Assembly: GCF_037042905.1 (NCBI RefSeq)
Contig: NC_087258.1
Location: 8,348,501 to 8,412,500 of the forward strand
Length of the DNA stretch: 64,000 bases
Reading direction: 5' to 3'
From: Lytechinus pictus
Taxonomy: Eukaryota; Echinodermata; Echinoidea; Temnopleuroida; Toxopneustidae
A program made the translations under genes and the position numbers. The notes below the pieces were generated by a model, which worked only from the letters and a program-made list of their open reading frames with translations, was not told the DNA's origin and searched no databases. Numbering within the stretch: the stretch's first letter is position 1; every line of letters begins with the position of its first letter. Shown here one piece after another: positions 23,286 to 33,885 of the stretch.

Positions 23286-24384
23286 TTCAGTTCAGTTCAG
23301 TTCAATTTATTCATTTTCTCTCATAAAAAATGATACATATATACAATATGTACAGGAATGACAAATAGTATCAGAGAAATTGGAAACTACAGAAAAGTTT
23401 ATAAAACTTGTGAGTAGTAGTTCCCAGTACATTGAATGACATTAATATTGAATGTAAAAAAATGCACACACAGCATCAACAAACATACAGGGAGGGTGGG
23501 GCGGTAAATGTATGAGATTTCAGCAAGGGGAAAAGAAACAAATTATTTTGCATATTAATTTATATACATTCTTTTTAACTTAGATTTAAATGACGTAATT
23601 GTTGTTGAGTACTTAATTCCATCGGGGAGATTATTCCAAATGCGTTGGCCATAATGCCTTAATGAATTTAGGAGAATTTGTGTTTTTACCTTGGGATAAT
23701 GAAATTTATTACTTGAGCGAGTATTGTGACAATGAACGGAATTGTTTATTAAAAACATACATGATATATTAAAAGGAATTATGTTATGAATATTACGAAA
23801 CATCACATATGCTATCTGAAATTTATGAATATCATATATATTAAGGGTATTGAGATTAAAAAACAAAGGTCGTGAGGGAGCTCTAAAAGGGGAGTTGGTA
23901 CATATTCTTAAAATGTTCTTTTTATTCAATTTATGAAGGGGTTCCAATTTTATTATTCCAGCATTCGCCCAAATAATATTACAATATTGAAGATAGGGTA
24001 GGGAAAGACAGTTATATATCATAAATAACTCCTGTGGCAAAAAATTGCGAAGTTTAAAAAGAATACCAATATTTTTTTAGATCTTGTTAGCTAAAACAGA
24101 ACGGTGGCTGTTGTAGGAAAGTGTATCCTCTAAAGTGATTCCGAGAAACTTGGTTGTTTTTTAACAATTCAAGAGGAATTGATTCATAAATATGTTCTTT
24201 ACTAATATACATAACAGTTGTCTTTTCATAATTGATCTCTAATTCATTAGCATGGAACAGTTTATAATCTTAATTAATTCTTCATTTGTATTCTTAATAA
24301 GTATGTTAAAATCACAATTGGACGCAACTAAAATTGTATCATCGGCAAAAAGGACAAAATGAAAAAATTATAGATAGATATATA
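23286..24384 (-). pseudogene. Non-LTR retrotransposon 3' fragment (reverse transcriptase C-terminus)
   Basis: On the minus strand, 23555-24040 encodes the conserved C-terminal region that follows the RT domain in CR1/L2-type elements: LPYLQYCNIIWANAGI, then an H-N-TRSS motif (HCHNTRSSNKFHYPKVKT), then YGQRIWNNLPDGIK and FKSKLKRMYI at the end. Farther upstream (about 24342-24380) a short FADDTILVA string marks the RT catalytic motif. Stops and shifts lie between the pieces, and everything 5' is missing. The minus-strand 3' end runs into a tail of GAACT repeats (about 23286-23305). It is 5'-truncated, as is usual for incomplete reverse transcription, and cannot be active. Confidence 0.8.
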
Positions 24385-24395
24385 GATATAGGCCT

Positions 24396-24610
24396 ACACA
24401 GTAAAAAAAGATTATACAACGCTGTTCACTATATGAACCTTACAGTAATTGTTTAAACAGTTTAAACAAGTGTTTAAGCAACAAAGTTTAATTTTCAATA
24501 TCTAATTTTCAATAAATTAAACATGATTGTTTAAACGGTTAAACAAATACTGTAAGGTTCATATAGTAAACAACATTGCATAAAATCTTAAACAGCGTTT
24601 TTACTGTGTA
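24396..24610. mobile_element. Palindromic MITE, copy 1 (TGTTTAAAC-rich)
   Basis: Left ACAGTAAAAAAAGATTATAC with CACTATATGAACCTTACAGT is mirrored at the right by ACTGTAAGGTTCATATAGT and CAGCGTTTTTACTGT. A related palindrome follows at once (24617-24824). Confidence 0.65.
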
Positions 24611-24616
24611 TAGATG

Positions 24617-24824
24617 CACAGTAATGCTGTTTAAAATTTTATACAACGCTATTTACTATATGAACTTTACAGTAGTTGTTTAACGTATTGAGAATTCATT
24701 ATTAAAATTATTTTTTTAAAGATTGTAAGCACTTGCTTAATAAACTGTTTAAACAACTATTGTAGGGTTCATAATCAGTAAAAATCGTTGTATAAAGATT
24801 TTAAACAACATTTCTACTGTGAAG
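24617..24824. mobile_element. Palindromic MITE, copy 2 (TGTTTAAAC-rich)
   Basis: The same architecture as the neighbour: left ACAGTAATGCTGTTTAAAAT with ACTATATGAACTTTACAGT, right TGTAGGGTTCAT and AACAACATTTCTACTGT. More diverged than copy 1. The tandem placement suggests insertion at one site or a local duplication. Confidence 0.6.
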
Positions 24825-24825
24825 A

Positions 24826-25022
24826 TAAATAGACAGATATATAAAAGATAAATAGATAGACAGAAAACAAACAAACAAATAGATGGATAGATAGGTAGAT
24901 AGACAGATAGATAACCAGACACAGACAGATACATAGACAGATAGATACATGTACATAGATAAACAGATACAAAGATATATAGAAAGAAATATAGATTGAT
25001 AGATAGATATTAAAAGATAGGT
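24826..25022. repeat. (ATAG/ACAG)n microsatellite
   Basis: About 200 bp of AGATA, TAGATAGA and ACAGATA words with a tetranucleotide bias. The minus-strand open frames rich in Tyr, Leu, Ser and Ile are products of the repeat. Confidence 0.85.
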
Positions 25023-25379
25023 AACCACGTCACAAATTGGAAGGAGTGAAGGCGAATGAAGGCGAGTGAAAGGGGGTGATTTCAATACCCCTCCGAACAA
25101 TATCTAAATAACATAGAGTATTTCTAAAGCGCCAACTCCACATCGCTCAAGGCATGTTTATATTATATAATATTTTATTATATTTTATAGTTCATATTAT
25201 GTTCACAAACTTGTTATCGAAACATGATGGTAGCGTTTCACGAAAAGGTTTTGATAACGATTTTCACTGATAGATGTTATAAGCTACTACAAACCATTGC
25301 ACGTGATTGCCCGAGGGTCAATCTTTTCATGAGATGCTTCCAATGTGCATACGGTAACACCTCCATCACTTCCATTACT

Positions 25380-25803
25380 TAAAGGTCAAGACCACCCCTA
25401 AAAAATACTGATTTGAATAAATAGAGAAAAATAAATTAAGCACAACGCTGAAAATTTCAGCAAAATCGGATGCTAAATAAGAAAGTTATGACATTTTAAA
25501 GTTTCGCGTATTTTTCACAAAACAGTTATATGCACAACTCAGTGACATGCAAAATAATGATAGAGTCGATGACATCCATCACTTTCTATTTATTTTGTTT
25601 TTATTGTTTGAATTATACAAGTTTTCAGTTTTTACAGATTTGACAACAATGTTTTGATGATGATATTTGTACTGATTAAGAAACAAAAGATGTGGATAAA
25701 AAAAAGATAATTTCAACGAAAAAGGAATGATAAAGATAACGGCTTCTAGCCAAAGGCTCGGGAATAAAGGTGATGCATACAGTAACATCCTGCTCGGTGT
25801 ATC
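25380..25803. mobile_element. Possible single end of a TTAA-type MITE
   Basis: TTAAAGGTCAAGACCACCCC near 25379 and the following TTCAGCAAAATCGGATGCTAA resemble the termini of the TTAA element at 26559-27140 (TTTCATCAAAATCGGATAAC). No matching second end was found before 25804, so it is either truncated or unrelated. Confidence 0.35.
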
Positions 25804-25807
25804 TTAA

Positions 25808-26554
25808 CCCTAAAAAGACTGGGGGGCTGATTCAGCCCCCCCCCCCTCCACATTTTTCACGGTAAATCTGTAACGCAAAAAGCTGGCGCCGCGCCATTCC
25901 ATGACTTTTTTTTTTTCAAGTCTTGCGCAACTTTTTAGACCAAATTTGCGACGCCCTGGTACGTGGTTCCGAAATTACGCAACATTTTGTAAGTGCATGT
26001 CGACCCGAAATTGCTCAAAAACGTGAATTTGTGTACAAATCCAATGCAAATTGTGTCTTTAACCAAAATTCATAAATGTATCATTATTTTCAATTTTACT
26101 AATCAAACTCAATTAATTTCATCTTGTTTATGGTCAGAATAAAGTAGCGGACGATTTCCATCGAAAAAACAATAAAAAACAAAAAGTCAAAAAACAGGGA
26201 AATACATAAGAAATTTTAAAAACAATAAAATACATAAGAAAAGAATTGTGATATTGAATTTTTTAAAGGTACATTTGATCAGAATCCTACAAAGAGTCTG
26301 TGAATAAAAAAAATTGCAGTTTAGAGGCCTTATTTAGTTAATTAGAGCAAATCTTTGATTTTACGCATAAATTAGCATAATTAATGAATTATGAGATTTT
26401 TCGGAAAATTTGATTCACAGTCTTGGAGATTATGCCATGGGTAACGCACGTGCCAACTTTCGTCGCGATCGCGCGGTCGACGGCCGAGATCATAGGGGGG
26501 GCTGAATCAGCCCCCCAGTCTTCTTAGGCATTAAATAGCCCAGTCTATTTAGGG
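25808..26554. mobile_element. TTAA-flanked MITE with CCCTAAA termini
   Basis: The left end CCCTAAAAAGACTGGGGGGC, with CTGATTCAGCCCCC behind it, mirrors the right end, which ends CCCAGTCTATTTAGGG and carries a partial second terminus (CCCCCCAGTCTTCTTAGG). TTAA flanks both sides: 25804-25807 and 26555-26558. The right TTAA is also the left target of the next element. The interior is AT-rich and non-coding. Confidence 0.7.
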
Positions 26555-26558
26555 TTAA

Positions 26559-27140
26559 AGGGATGGTCCGGGCTGAAAGTATTTATAGCTTAATAAATAG
26601 AATAGAATTCGCTGAACAAAATGCCGAAAATTTCATCAAAATCGGATAACAAATAACAAATTTATTGAATTTCAAAGTCTAGCAATATTTTGTGAAAACA
26701 GTCGTCATGAATATTCATTAGGTGGGCTGATGATGTCACATCCCCACTTGTTCTTTTGTATTTTATTATATGAAATTAGGTTTATTCGAAATTTTTCCTC
26801 CAAGAACTAGAAAAATTGGATTTACAACTGATTTAGTGTATTAGATATTTATTGCTGCAACTTATTTCATTATAAGGGAGACATATTATTCACACATGTA
26901 TGAAATAATGAAAAAAAGTATGATTTTATGTAATAACATAAGAAAACGGAAAGTGGAGATGTGACATCATCAGCCACCTAATGAATATTCATGACGACTG
27001 TTGTCACAAAATATTGCTAAACTTTAAACTTCTATAACTTTATCATTTGTTATCCGATTTTGATGAAATTTTCGGCATTTTGCTCAGTGAATTCTACTCT
27101 ATGTATTAAGATATAAATATTTTCAGCTTGGACCATCCCT
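26559..27140. mobile_element. TTAA-flanked palindromic MITE (AGGGATGGTCC)
   Basis: Termini AGGGATGGTCCGGGCTGAAA (left) and its mirror ending GGACCATCCCT (right) sit between TTAA copies (26555-26558 and 27141-27144). Arms of about 200 bp mirror each other, including TTTCATCAAAATCGGATAAC and CATGAATATTCATTAGG. TTAA duplication plus long palindromic arms suggests piggyBac/Kolobok-driven MITEs. Confidence 0.8.
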
Positions 27141-27144
27141 TTAA

Positions 27145-29461
27145 TTCATTTAAATCACCTAATCACAAGATATCACTTTACGGTCTATCCTTGATAAACA
27201 TGCCCCTATGTGCTTAAAGAGTGTTAATAGTCGTCCTAGAGTTCCATTGTTTACCGATGGCATAAGGATGGAAAAGAAGAAGAGAAGAAAGGCTGAAAGG
27301 AAATTGAGAAAATCTGTCTCTGACCTTAATGCTTTTAAGACAGCTAGAAATAGGACATTATACTAATGAATAAGGCCCGTTCTAAGTATTACACTGACTG
27401 TATCACTGATAATAGCTCAAACCAAAAGAAACTCTTTGGCATAACAAAGTCCTTACTGAATATGACAAAGAGTGATCTTGTCATACCTCCTAGTGTTGAC
27501 AACTATGATTTTGTTAATGGACTAGGAGACTTTTTTAAACAAAAAGTAGTAAAAATTCACTGTGATATTGAATCATTGTTACATGAAGAGCAGATTGGTG
27601 TTGATGGTTCGCAGGGATGCTTTTTCTGCTTCTAACCAGCACGTACTCTCGAGCTTCAAGTTACTATCACTAAGTGATGTTAGGAAAATTGTTATGAACC
27701 TCAGCAAAAAATCATGTTCCCTCGATCCAATGCCAACAACATTGGTTGTTGAATGTCTAGATACCTTATTACCTGTGCTTACAAAAATCATAAATCTGTC
27801 ATTACATGATGCCAAGTGTTATTCGGGTTGGAAGCTAGCGTTAGTTAGGCCTGTGCCAAAGAAACCTAATTCAGAAGTAAACTTCAATAACTTCAGGCCA
27901 ATAAGTAACCTGCAATATGTGTCAAAGTTGGTTGAAGGGGCAGTTACTGCTCAAATTCAGGAACACCTCGATCGTAACAACCTCTTCCCCTTAACACAGT
28001 CAGCTTACAGGAAGTTTCACAGTACAGAAACAGCCCTACTAAAAGTTAAGAATGATTTACTAATGGCTATGAACCAACAGAAAGTTACCTTGTTAGTACT
28101 CTTAGACCTTAGTGCTGCGTTCGACACTATTGACCATAGTATACTTGCTGAAATATTAGAAACTGATTTTGGGATAACAGACTCTGCTTTGTCTTGGTTG
28201 CAGTCTTACCTTTCCGATAGGCAGCAACAAATATCAATTGGTGACATTACCTCAAAGAAATTTGACGTTAGATGGGGCATTCCCCAAGGGTCCAGGCTCG
28301 GACCTCTCCTTTTTTCCCTCTATTCTAGTAGACTTTTTTCGATTATCAAAGCACACTCTGAAAAAATATTTTGTCACTGCTATGCAGATGACACTCAATT
28401 ATACATTTCCTTCAGCCCAGTCAGGGAACAAGAACATTCCTGTGTTTTGGCTCTTGAACACTGTCTACAGGAACTTCGTTGATGGATGTTGAGCAGTAAG
28501 TTGAAACTCAATGATAGCGAAACTGAGTTTCTTATCATTGGAACACCTAGACAAGTGTCTAAACTAAATATAGATTACATAACAGTTGGAAATACTGTAG
28601 TCAAGCAGACCATGGTTGCAAAACACCTTGGTGTCTGGTTTGACTCGCAGCTAAACATGGAAACCCACATATCCAAAACATGCAAAACTGCCTTCTATCA
28701 TCTCTACAACTTACGTCATATCCGAAAATATTTAAGCAGCACATGTATTAATACACTGGTCCATGTATTTGTAACAAGCAAATTGGATTATTGTAATGGA
28801 CTACTTTTTGGCTTACCAGATTCTCAGATAAACAAATTACAGCGTGTTCAAAATGCATGTGCCAGACTCATTTGTAATTCCCCAAAATTTTCCCATGTAA
28901 GGCCCCTACTCTACGATCTACATTGGCTTCCAGTACGTCAGCGAATCAAATTCAAAATAATGCTCCTAACATATAAGATACTACATGACATGGCCCCCAC
29001 CTATCTCAGTGAACTCCTTAAATTAAAATCACCCACCCAGTCTTACGGGCTTCGTAGTTCCCATGACACAGTGCTCCTCAGTCTCCCACCATGTAAAACA
29101 AAGATTACACTAGGTGACCGTGCCTTTATCAGTGCTGCACCCAAACTCTGGAATAGTCTCCCTTTCTCAATAAGAAATGCATCCTCTGTCAACTTATTTA
29201 AAACTGAACTGAAATCCCACCTCTTTCAAGAGAGTTTTTAATAAATAAGTCACTTTTTTGTTATGTATTTTGTAGAAATAATTAATCTTTACTTATTTTT
29301 CTTCGATTAATTTAGCAAACTTAAATTTACTTCTAAAATTTATGCGTATCCTGTTAATAATTGTTTTTCTGCTTATCTGTTATGTATTGTAGTGCGCAGT
29401 TGAGTATATCCAAATAGAAATTGCGCAATATAAATTCACAATTATTATCATTATAATTATA
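27145..29461 (+). pseudogene. CR1-like non-LTR retrotransposon, 5'-truncated, decayed
   Basis: This plus-strand element keeps the region before the RT domain (basic stretch MEKKKRRKAERKLRK near 27270), the RT domain and the C-terminal region. RT motifs include KPNSEVNFNNFRPISNL, QSAYRKFHSTETALLK, LLDLSAAFDTIDHSIL, GIPQGSRLGPLLFSLY and the catalytic CYADDTQLYI. Downstream come KHLGVWFDSQLNMETHI, LDYCNGLLFGLP and a C-terminal LWNSLPFSIRNASSVNLF. Lesions are visible: frameshifts near 27363 and 27600, and an in-frame TGA at 28480-28482. The endonuclease domain is absent. After the stop at 29239-29241 the 3' end reads GCGCAATATAAATTCAC followed by ATTATTATCATTATAATTA, a typical CR1-type tail. It abuts the TTAA of the preceding MITE. 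It is inactive. Confidence 0.85.
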
Positions 29462-29636
29462 AGATGGCCTATATCATGTTCATGTGTTGGGCACTTTTGA
29501 CATCTAAATGTGTTACACCTTATATAAATATTATCAAAATCAACGTTATGAAAAATGTTCAGGTGACTATTCCATTATGCCAGGAGACTCAGGAATTCAG
29601 TTACACTTTAATTTTTTTTTTTTTACATTAATTTGC

Positions 29637-29638
29637 AG
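29637..29638 (+). promoter_or_regulatory. Splice acceptor before the GPCR coding exon
   Basis: A run of T (about 29610-29624) followed by ACATTAATTTGCAG ends at 29638, an excellent acceptor 32 bp upstream of the GPCR start codon. This implies an intron in the 5' UTR and a promoter farther upstream. Confidence 0.6.
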
Positions 29639-29670
29639 GCTAGCATCCGATGTGAAGGGGATACGTCAAA

Positions 29671-30906
29671 ATGAGGCACATCATGTGGATACCCGGGCTC
29701 ATCCTTCTGAGCGGAATTAGTTCATTTGAGGCCAGAGGAAGAAACACCTTCACAGCATTCAACGATTCTACACAAGGTGCAACAATGTTTCCTTCAACTG
29801 ATGGCAACGTCTACCAATATGATCATATTATAACCTCAGATTCTACCTTTTCGGATGGAACACTGACCTTAACAACAGAGATGATGACTACCATGGAAGC
29901 AGAATCTGCATTGATCGATACCATGGGCGATCGGTCCATTGGTTGGTCCTGGTACCCTGTCACGTGGTCATGGTGGACCATAATGCAGCTGGTTTCCGCC
30001 ATTGTCGGTATCCTCGGTAACGGCCTTGTGATACTGGTCCTCTTCCAGCGGAGAAAGAAGAGTCGTTCAACGGATACCTTGGTGAGTGCACTGGCCGTAG
30101 CTGACTTCCTGACGTCTGTTGTGATTATTCCGGTTCCTCAAGCGGCCACATTTCCCTCTACATTCCTTGGCGAGTTCTACTGCAGGATTATATCTAACGA
30201 CTTGATGTGGTTCTTCATCCTTGGTTCGATCAACACGTTAGTGGCCATTTCCATCGAACGATACATAGCTATTATCTATCCTATATATTTCAAACGTGCC
30301 GTCACTCGCCGCAGGGTTTCTGTAGCCATTGTTCTCATCTGGGTCATCACAATTCTCTGCAGCATATTTGTAGTTTTCATCTTCAAGGTGGACGACACTT
30401 CCGGTCGTTGCGTCCTGAACCATCCCTTCCCTGAGGGCTTCTACATATTGGGTGTGTTCTTGTTTCTAATCCACCTGGTCTTTCCGGCAACCACCATGTT
30501 GGTGACCCAGGTCATTATTGCCAGAAGGCTTTACCACCAATCGCTTCTCTTTAGGAAAGATAATGAATCGACGTTCCACATCACAGCCAGACGTCGCGTC
30601 GTCAAAACCATGGCAATTGTCGTTACGATCTACATCATCTGTTGGGGTCCAAGTCAAATAGCGTTTATTTTATTCAGTTTTGGCGTGTTACCACGTTCAT
30701 TTCTAGGTACCAGTTGGTACTACATCACCAATACCATGGGGTTCTTTAACTCCTGTTTGAATCCTATTATCTATGCGGCACGCTTTAAAGAGTTTCGCGT
30801 GGCTGTGAAGGATATGATAACCTGCCAGTCGGCCAACAGAGCCCCGATATTTGATCAGGAAACTGCAAGCATGCCTGCAAACTCTAAACCGGCTCAACAA
30901 GCTTAA
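29671..30906 (+). CDS. Orphan class A (rhodopsin-like) G protein-coupled receptor
   Basis: This 411-residue single-exon ORF encodes a plasma-membrane receptor that would signal through heterotrimeric G proteins. A signal-peptide-like start (residues 1-21) leads into a Ser/Thr-rich extracellular tail with a sequon at Asn31. TM1 (about 101-124) carries GN at 116-117. TM2 has LAVAD (141-145). Cys171 and Cys247 are placed to form the conserved disulphide. TM3 ends in ERY (196-198), TM6 has CWGP (324-327) and TM7 has NPIIY (364-368). The cytoplasmic tail is short (about 40 residues). ATG at 29671 follows a strong splice acceptor, with AAA before it. Motif content is that of peptide-type receptors, but the ligand is not deducible. 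No stops or shifts are seen and all key residues are present. An AATAAA occurs in TTTAATAAAAAA at 31559-31570, a plausible polyadenylation signal. Confidence 0.93.
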   Translation: MRHIMWIPGLILLSGISSFEARGRNTFTAFNDSTQGATMFPSTDGNVYQYDHIITSDSTFSDGTLTLTTEMMTTMEAESALIDTMGDRSIGWSWYPVTWSWWTIMQLVSAIVGILGNGLVILVLFQRRKKSRSTDTLVSALAVADFLTSVVIIPVPQAATFPSTFLGEFYCRIISNDLMWFFILGSINTLVAISIERYIAIIYPIYFKRAVTRRRVSVAIVLIWVITILCSIFVVFIFKVDDTSGRCVLNHPFPEGFYILGVFLFLIHLVFPATTMLVTQVIIARRLYHQSLLFRKDNESTFHITARRRVVKTMAIVVTIYIICWGPSQIAFILFSFGVLPRSFLGTSWYYITNTMGFFNSCLNPIIYAARFKEFRVAVKDMITCQSANRAPIFDQETASMPANSKPAQQA

Positions 30907-31729
30907 AGAAGTGAAGTGAAAGAATACGCATCCGGACGATTTAGGCAGCGTATGTTGATATACGTATGGCAAACCGTTTAATTATCTCATCCTATACCTT
31001 GATTTCGAGAATTGACATTTTTTTTACAAAGTATTTCGTAATATAGGGACAAAATACTGACATTAAGAATTCTTTTCTGATTGTCAATAATTCGAATCAT
31101 CGGTATCAAGAATTTATTTTGTTATCAAGAATTATAAAATAAGTTAAAAAACCACTTGTCATCAGTATGTCGGCAAAAGACTCGGGCTGATTCGTTTAGG
31201 TGTAACAGCCCTTCAACATGATCCTGTAGTATCGATAGTCAGTTTCGAGAGCAGTAATTTAGTCACATCATTCACATTCTTTGGTCCTCGTTAATATTAT
31301 ATTCACAGTTTATCTTAGTGAAAATGTGTCAAATTAAAATGATCATAATCGTTATTCTGTAAGAAACATTGACGGCTTTTGTAGGGTTAGGGCGACACCT
31401 ACCCTTTTCCTACAATATTTTGGCCCCGTCAAAGTCCTCAAGTAGGCCCTATATCAATTAACATGAATCGTGAACATGATAAATGTATAGAATAATTTGC
31501 AACATCTCCGACAGTTCGTCAGCATGTCGCAATGGGATGATCCCTGTGCTTTCAACATGTTTAATAAAAAATGTGCACGTTCGAACCCCATTATGAGCAA
31601 AACCTTACGTTTTGTTTAAAATTAAAAACAAAAGTCCAAAAATGTGTAGCCTGAATAAAAGTGTTCAAAGCGGGTACGGAAATCCTATGGAATGAAAAAG
31701 TCATATGAAATAAGAGATCGCAGACCGAC
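30907..31729. other. 3' UTR and downstream region of the GPCR
   Basis: No further open frame of note was found. AATAAA near 31562 is a candidate polyadenylation signal, giving a 3' UTR of about 650 bp. The stretch ends at the 8-bp target duplication of the hAT-like element. Confidence 0.45.
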
Positions 31730-32931
31730 CAGCGGCGTAACAGGGGTCGGTGGCCAGGGGGGGGGGGTGCAAGAGCCAAAAATTTCCCGGTCATACCATG
31801 GTATGAACAGGCGTAATGGTGTAATGAGGCGACTATTTTAAGAAGGCCAGATATTGCGTATCGGGCAGAATTTATCTTTAAAAAAAGTTGCGAGCGAGCG
31901 AAGCGAGCGAGCAAAAATTTTGACCTTTTTAATACAAAAATCAAATTTTGTGATAGATTTTGACATGATATCAAGAGAATGATATATTTCACTCCTCTCT
32001 CTATAGATTCCTTTATTTTGTGGTCTGTACGCCACTGTAAACAGGATTCTTTGCGGCAGTAGCGTGAAGAGTAAAAAAAAAAAAAAAACGATGGCCGAGT
32101 ATAGCACATGTGCTAAAAAGCTGCTTTATAAGTTCCGAGCGAGCGAAGCAAGCGAGAAAAAAATCACCTTTTCTTGAGAATCTAACTTTTAGCTATTTTT
32201 TTACATTATATTCAGTAGATAAAATCATATCCTACACTTTTCCTTTGCTTTTCTTTCCTCTTTTTTTGTTCTTGTTTGTAAAACTTTTGGGGCCAAGGCC
32301 CATCCCTTCCATACGAAGTGCTGTACGGTCGGGGTCCGGGGCGGAGCCCCCGGAACTTCTTGATATCAAAGCCATTTAAACCTCGCAGATTGCCGCTATT
32401 TTAATCAAATCGCAGGCATATACAGAATATAGCTTTTACACAACACGTTTATTCAACCCAGTTGCGTAATGAAACAAATATTTTGAGGGGGCAAAACATA
32501 GCAATGTGGGAAAAATTTGTAAATAGTCTCCAGCGTGCAAAGCGAGCTGGACAAAAATTGCCTATTGAAATTAAATTCTAATTATGTGATAGATTTTCCC
32601 ATTATATTCAGCAAATAACACATTTCATTGTTTCCATTCATTTCATTATACGTTGTCTCCTATAATTTCTTTTATTTCCTCTAGGGTGTGGAACCAAGAT
32701 CCCGCCCCCCCCCCCGCGCCTGTATGCCAGTGATTGAACGTGATTGAACGGGGGGGGCGTTATAGAGCCATTTGAAGGTTATAAATGAAGAGCCCCTACT
32801 GCGTGGGGTCTGCATGGGGCAAAGGTAGCTTATTTGCATAAAATTTAGCAATCTTATAGCAGAATGTTGTATGCAGTCCATCTTTCTTCCCGATCTTTAA
32901 TTTCAATCATCGGCAGCCCGGTTGTGTTTCA

Positions 32932-33076
32932 GGGGCCGCGGAAGCGCGGGGGGGGGGCGGGGGGGCTTCAGCCCCCACTTTTTTCCAAAACCATGTACAA
33001 ACACGTAAAAATTACCATACGATTGTGGTGGTCAGCCCCCCCCCCCCCACTTTGATAACCGTTACGCGGCCCCTGT
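32932..33076. mobile_element. Nested MITE with CAGGGGCCGCG termini
   Basis: Starts CAGGGGCCGCGGAAGCG with a G-run and GGCTTCAGCCCCCACTTTT. Ends CAGCCCCCC, CACTTTGATAACCG, TTACGCGGCCCCTG. Flanks share GTGTTT, too short for a clean hAT duplication. It sits within the larger hAT-like element. Confidence 0.55.
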
Positions 33077-33199
33077 GTTTGACTAATTCCTTTCTACCTT
33101 CGTTTCCCGCTATTGTTTGTCAATTTGTCATCTTTTGATTTATTTCCCATCATGCTATTGCATACATAGGCCTATTTCAAAATGATTTGTTCTTTCACA

Positions 33200-33390
33200 A
33201 ATGTTCTTCTTTCTTACATTTTCCCGCTTTCCTTCCTTTTCAATTAAAAAAAGTTTTCTTCGTTTTCTTTTAGCTTTTTCCCTTTCCTTTTCCTCCTTTC
33301 CTGTTTCCCTTTTCTTCCCCTTTCCCTTTCTTTCTCCCTCCTTTTTTTTTTCTTTTTCCCGTTTTTCTTTTATTTTCCCGGTGAAATCCG
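33200..33390. repeat. Polypyrimidine TTTTCC-rich tract
   Basis: About 190 bp of nearly pure C/T on the plus strand. The opposite strand gives a Lys/Glu/Arg-rich open frame that is compositional, not a gene. Confidence 0.8.
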
Positions 33391-33885
33391 TCAGGGGGGC
33401 AGCTTGCCCCCCTGCCCCCCCCCCCCCCCCGCCTGTTACGCCACTGAGACCGACAGGGTAAGACGCCGTCACTTTGCCCATAATGGTAGCCACACTCATG
33501 GCACGGCGAGTCTAAAACAGCCGTTAAAGTACTCTTTGTACCAGCTTTAATGCAGGTCGTTCGTATTCAAATTCATAAAACCGCTGTTTTCGGAGGGCAC
33601 CATAGGAGACATGTGAATATAGCAATAATTGCCACTCCTTCCAAGAAGGTCATTTTGACGCCCTTTTCAATTAAGAAAATTTTGTTCGTTACAATTACTT
33701 TTGATTTGCCCCCCAAACTTCATTATCTTACGAAACTGTTTTGATAATCTTTGGGACTTCTTACTCGTGGGCCAGAAGGCCCTGTAAGTTTCTCTTTATA
33801 GAAGAACAACATGTGCATGATCTGGTTTCGGCATTGAAAACATAAAGATTTTATTGAAAAAAAAGTTTTGACAGACCACTAGTTG

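Larger units (their letters stand above)
31730..33446. mobile_element. hAT-like non-autonomous element with perfect 8-bp TSD
   Basis: The left end CAGCGGCGTAACAGGGGTCGG and right end (reverse complement CAGTGGCGTAACAGGCGGG) lie between perfect copies of AGACCGAC (31722-31729 and 33447-33454), the 8-bp duplication expected of hAT. The 1717-bp interior has at least three subterminal-type repeats: GCGAGCGAGCGAAGCGAGCG at about 31892, GAGCGAGCGAAGCAAGCGAG at about 32137, and CAGCGTGCAAAGCGAGCTGG at about 32531, each followed by an AAAAATT-type string. A second element is nested at 32932-33076 and a pyrimidine-rich tract at 33200-33390. No transposase motifs are seen. Confidence 0.8.

Noticed and set aside
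24801..25100. Tyr/Leu/Ser-rich open frame on the minus strand
   Set aside because: It is read from an (ATAG)n microsatellite.
33155..33499. Lys/Glu-rich open frame resembling a nuclear protein
   Set aside because: It is the translation of a TTTTCC-rich tract within a hAT-like element; compositional only.
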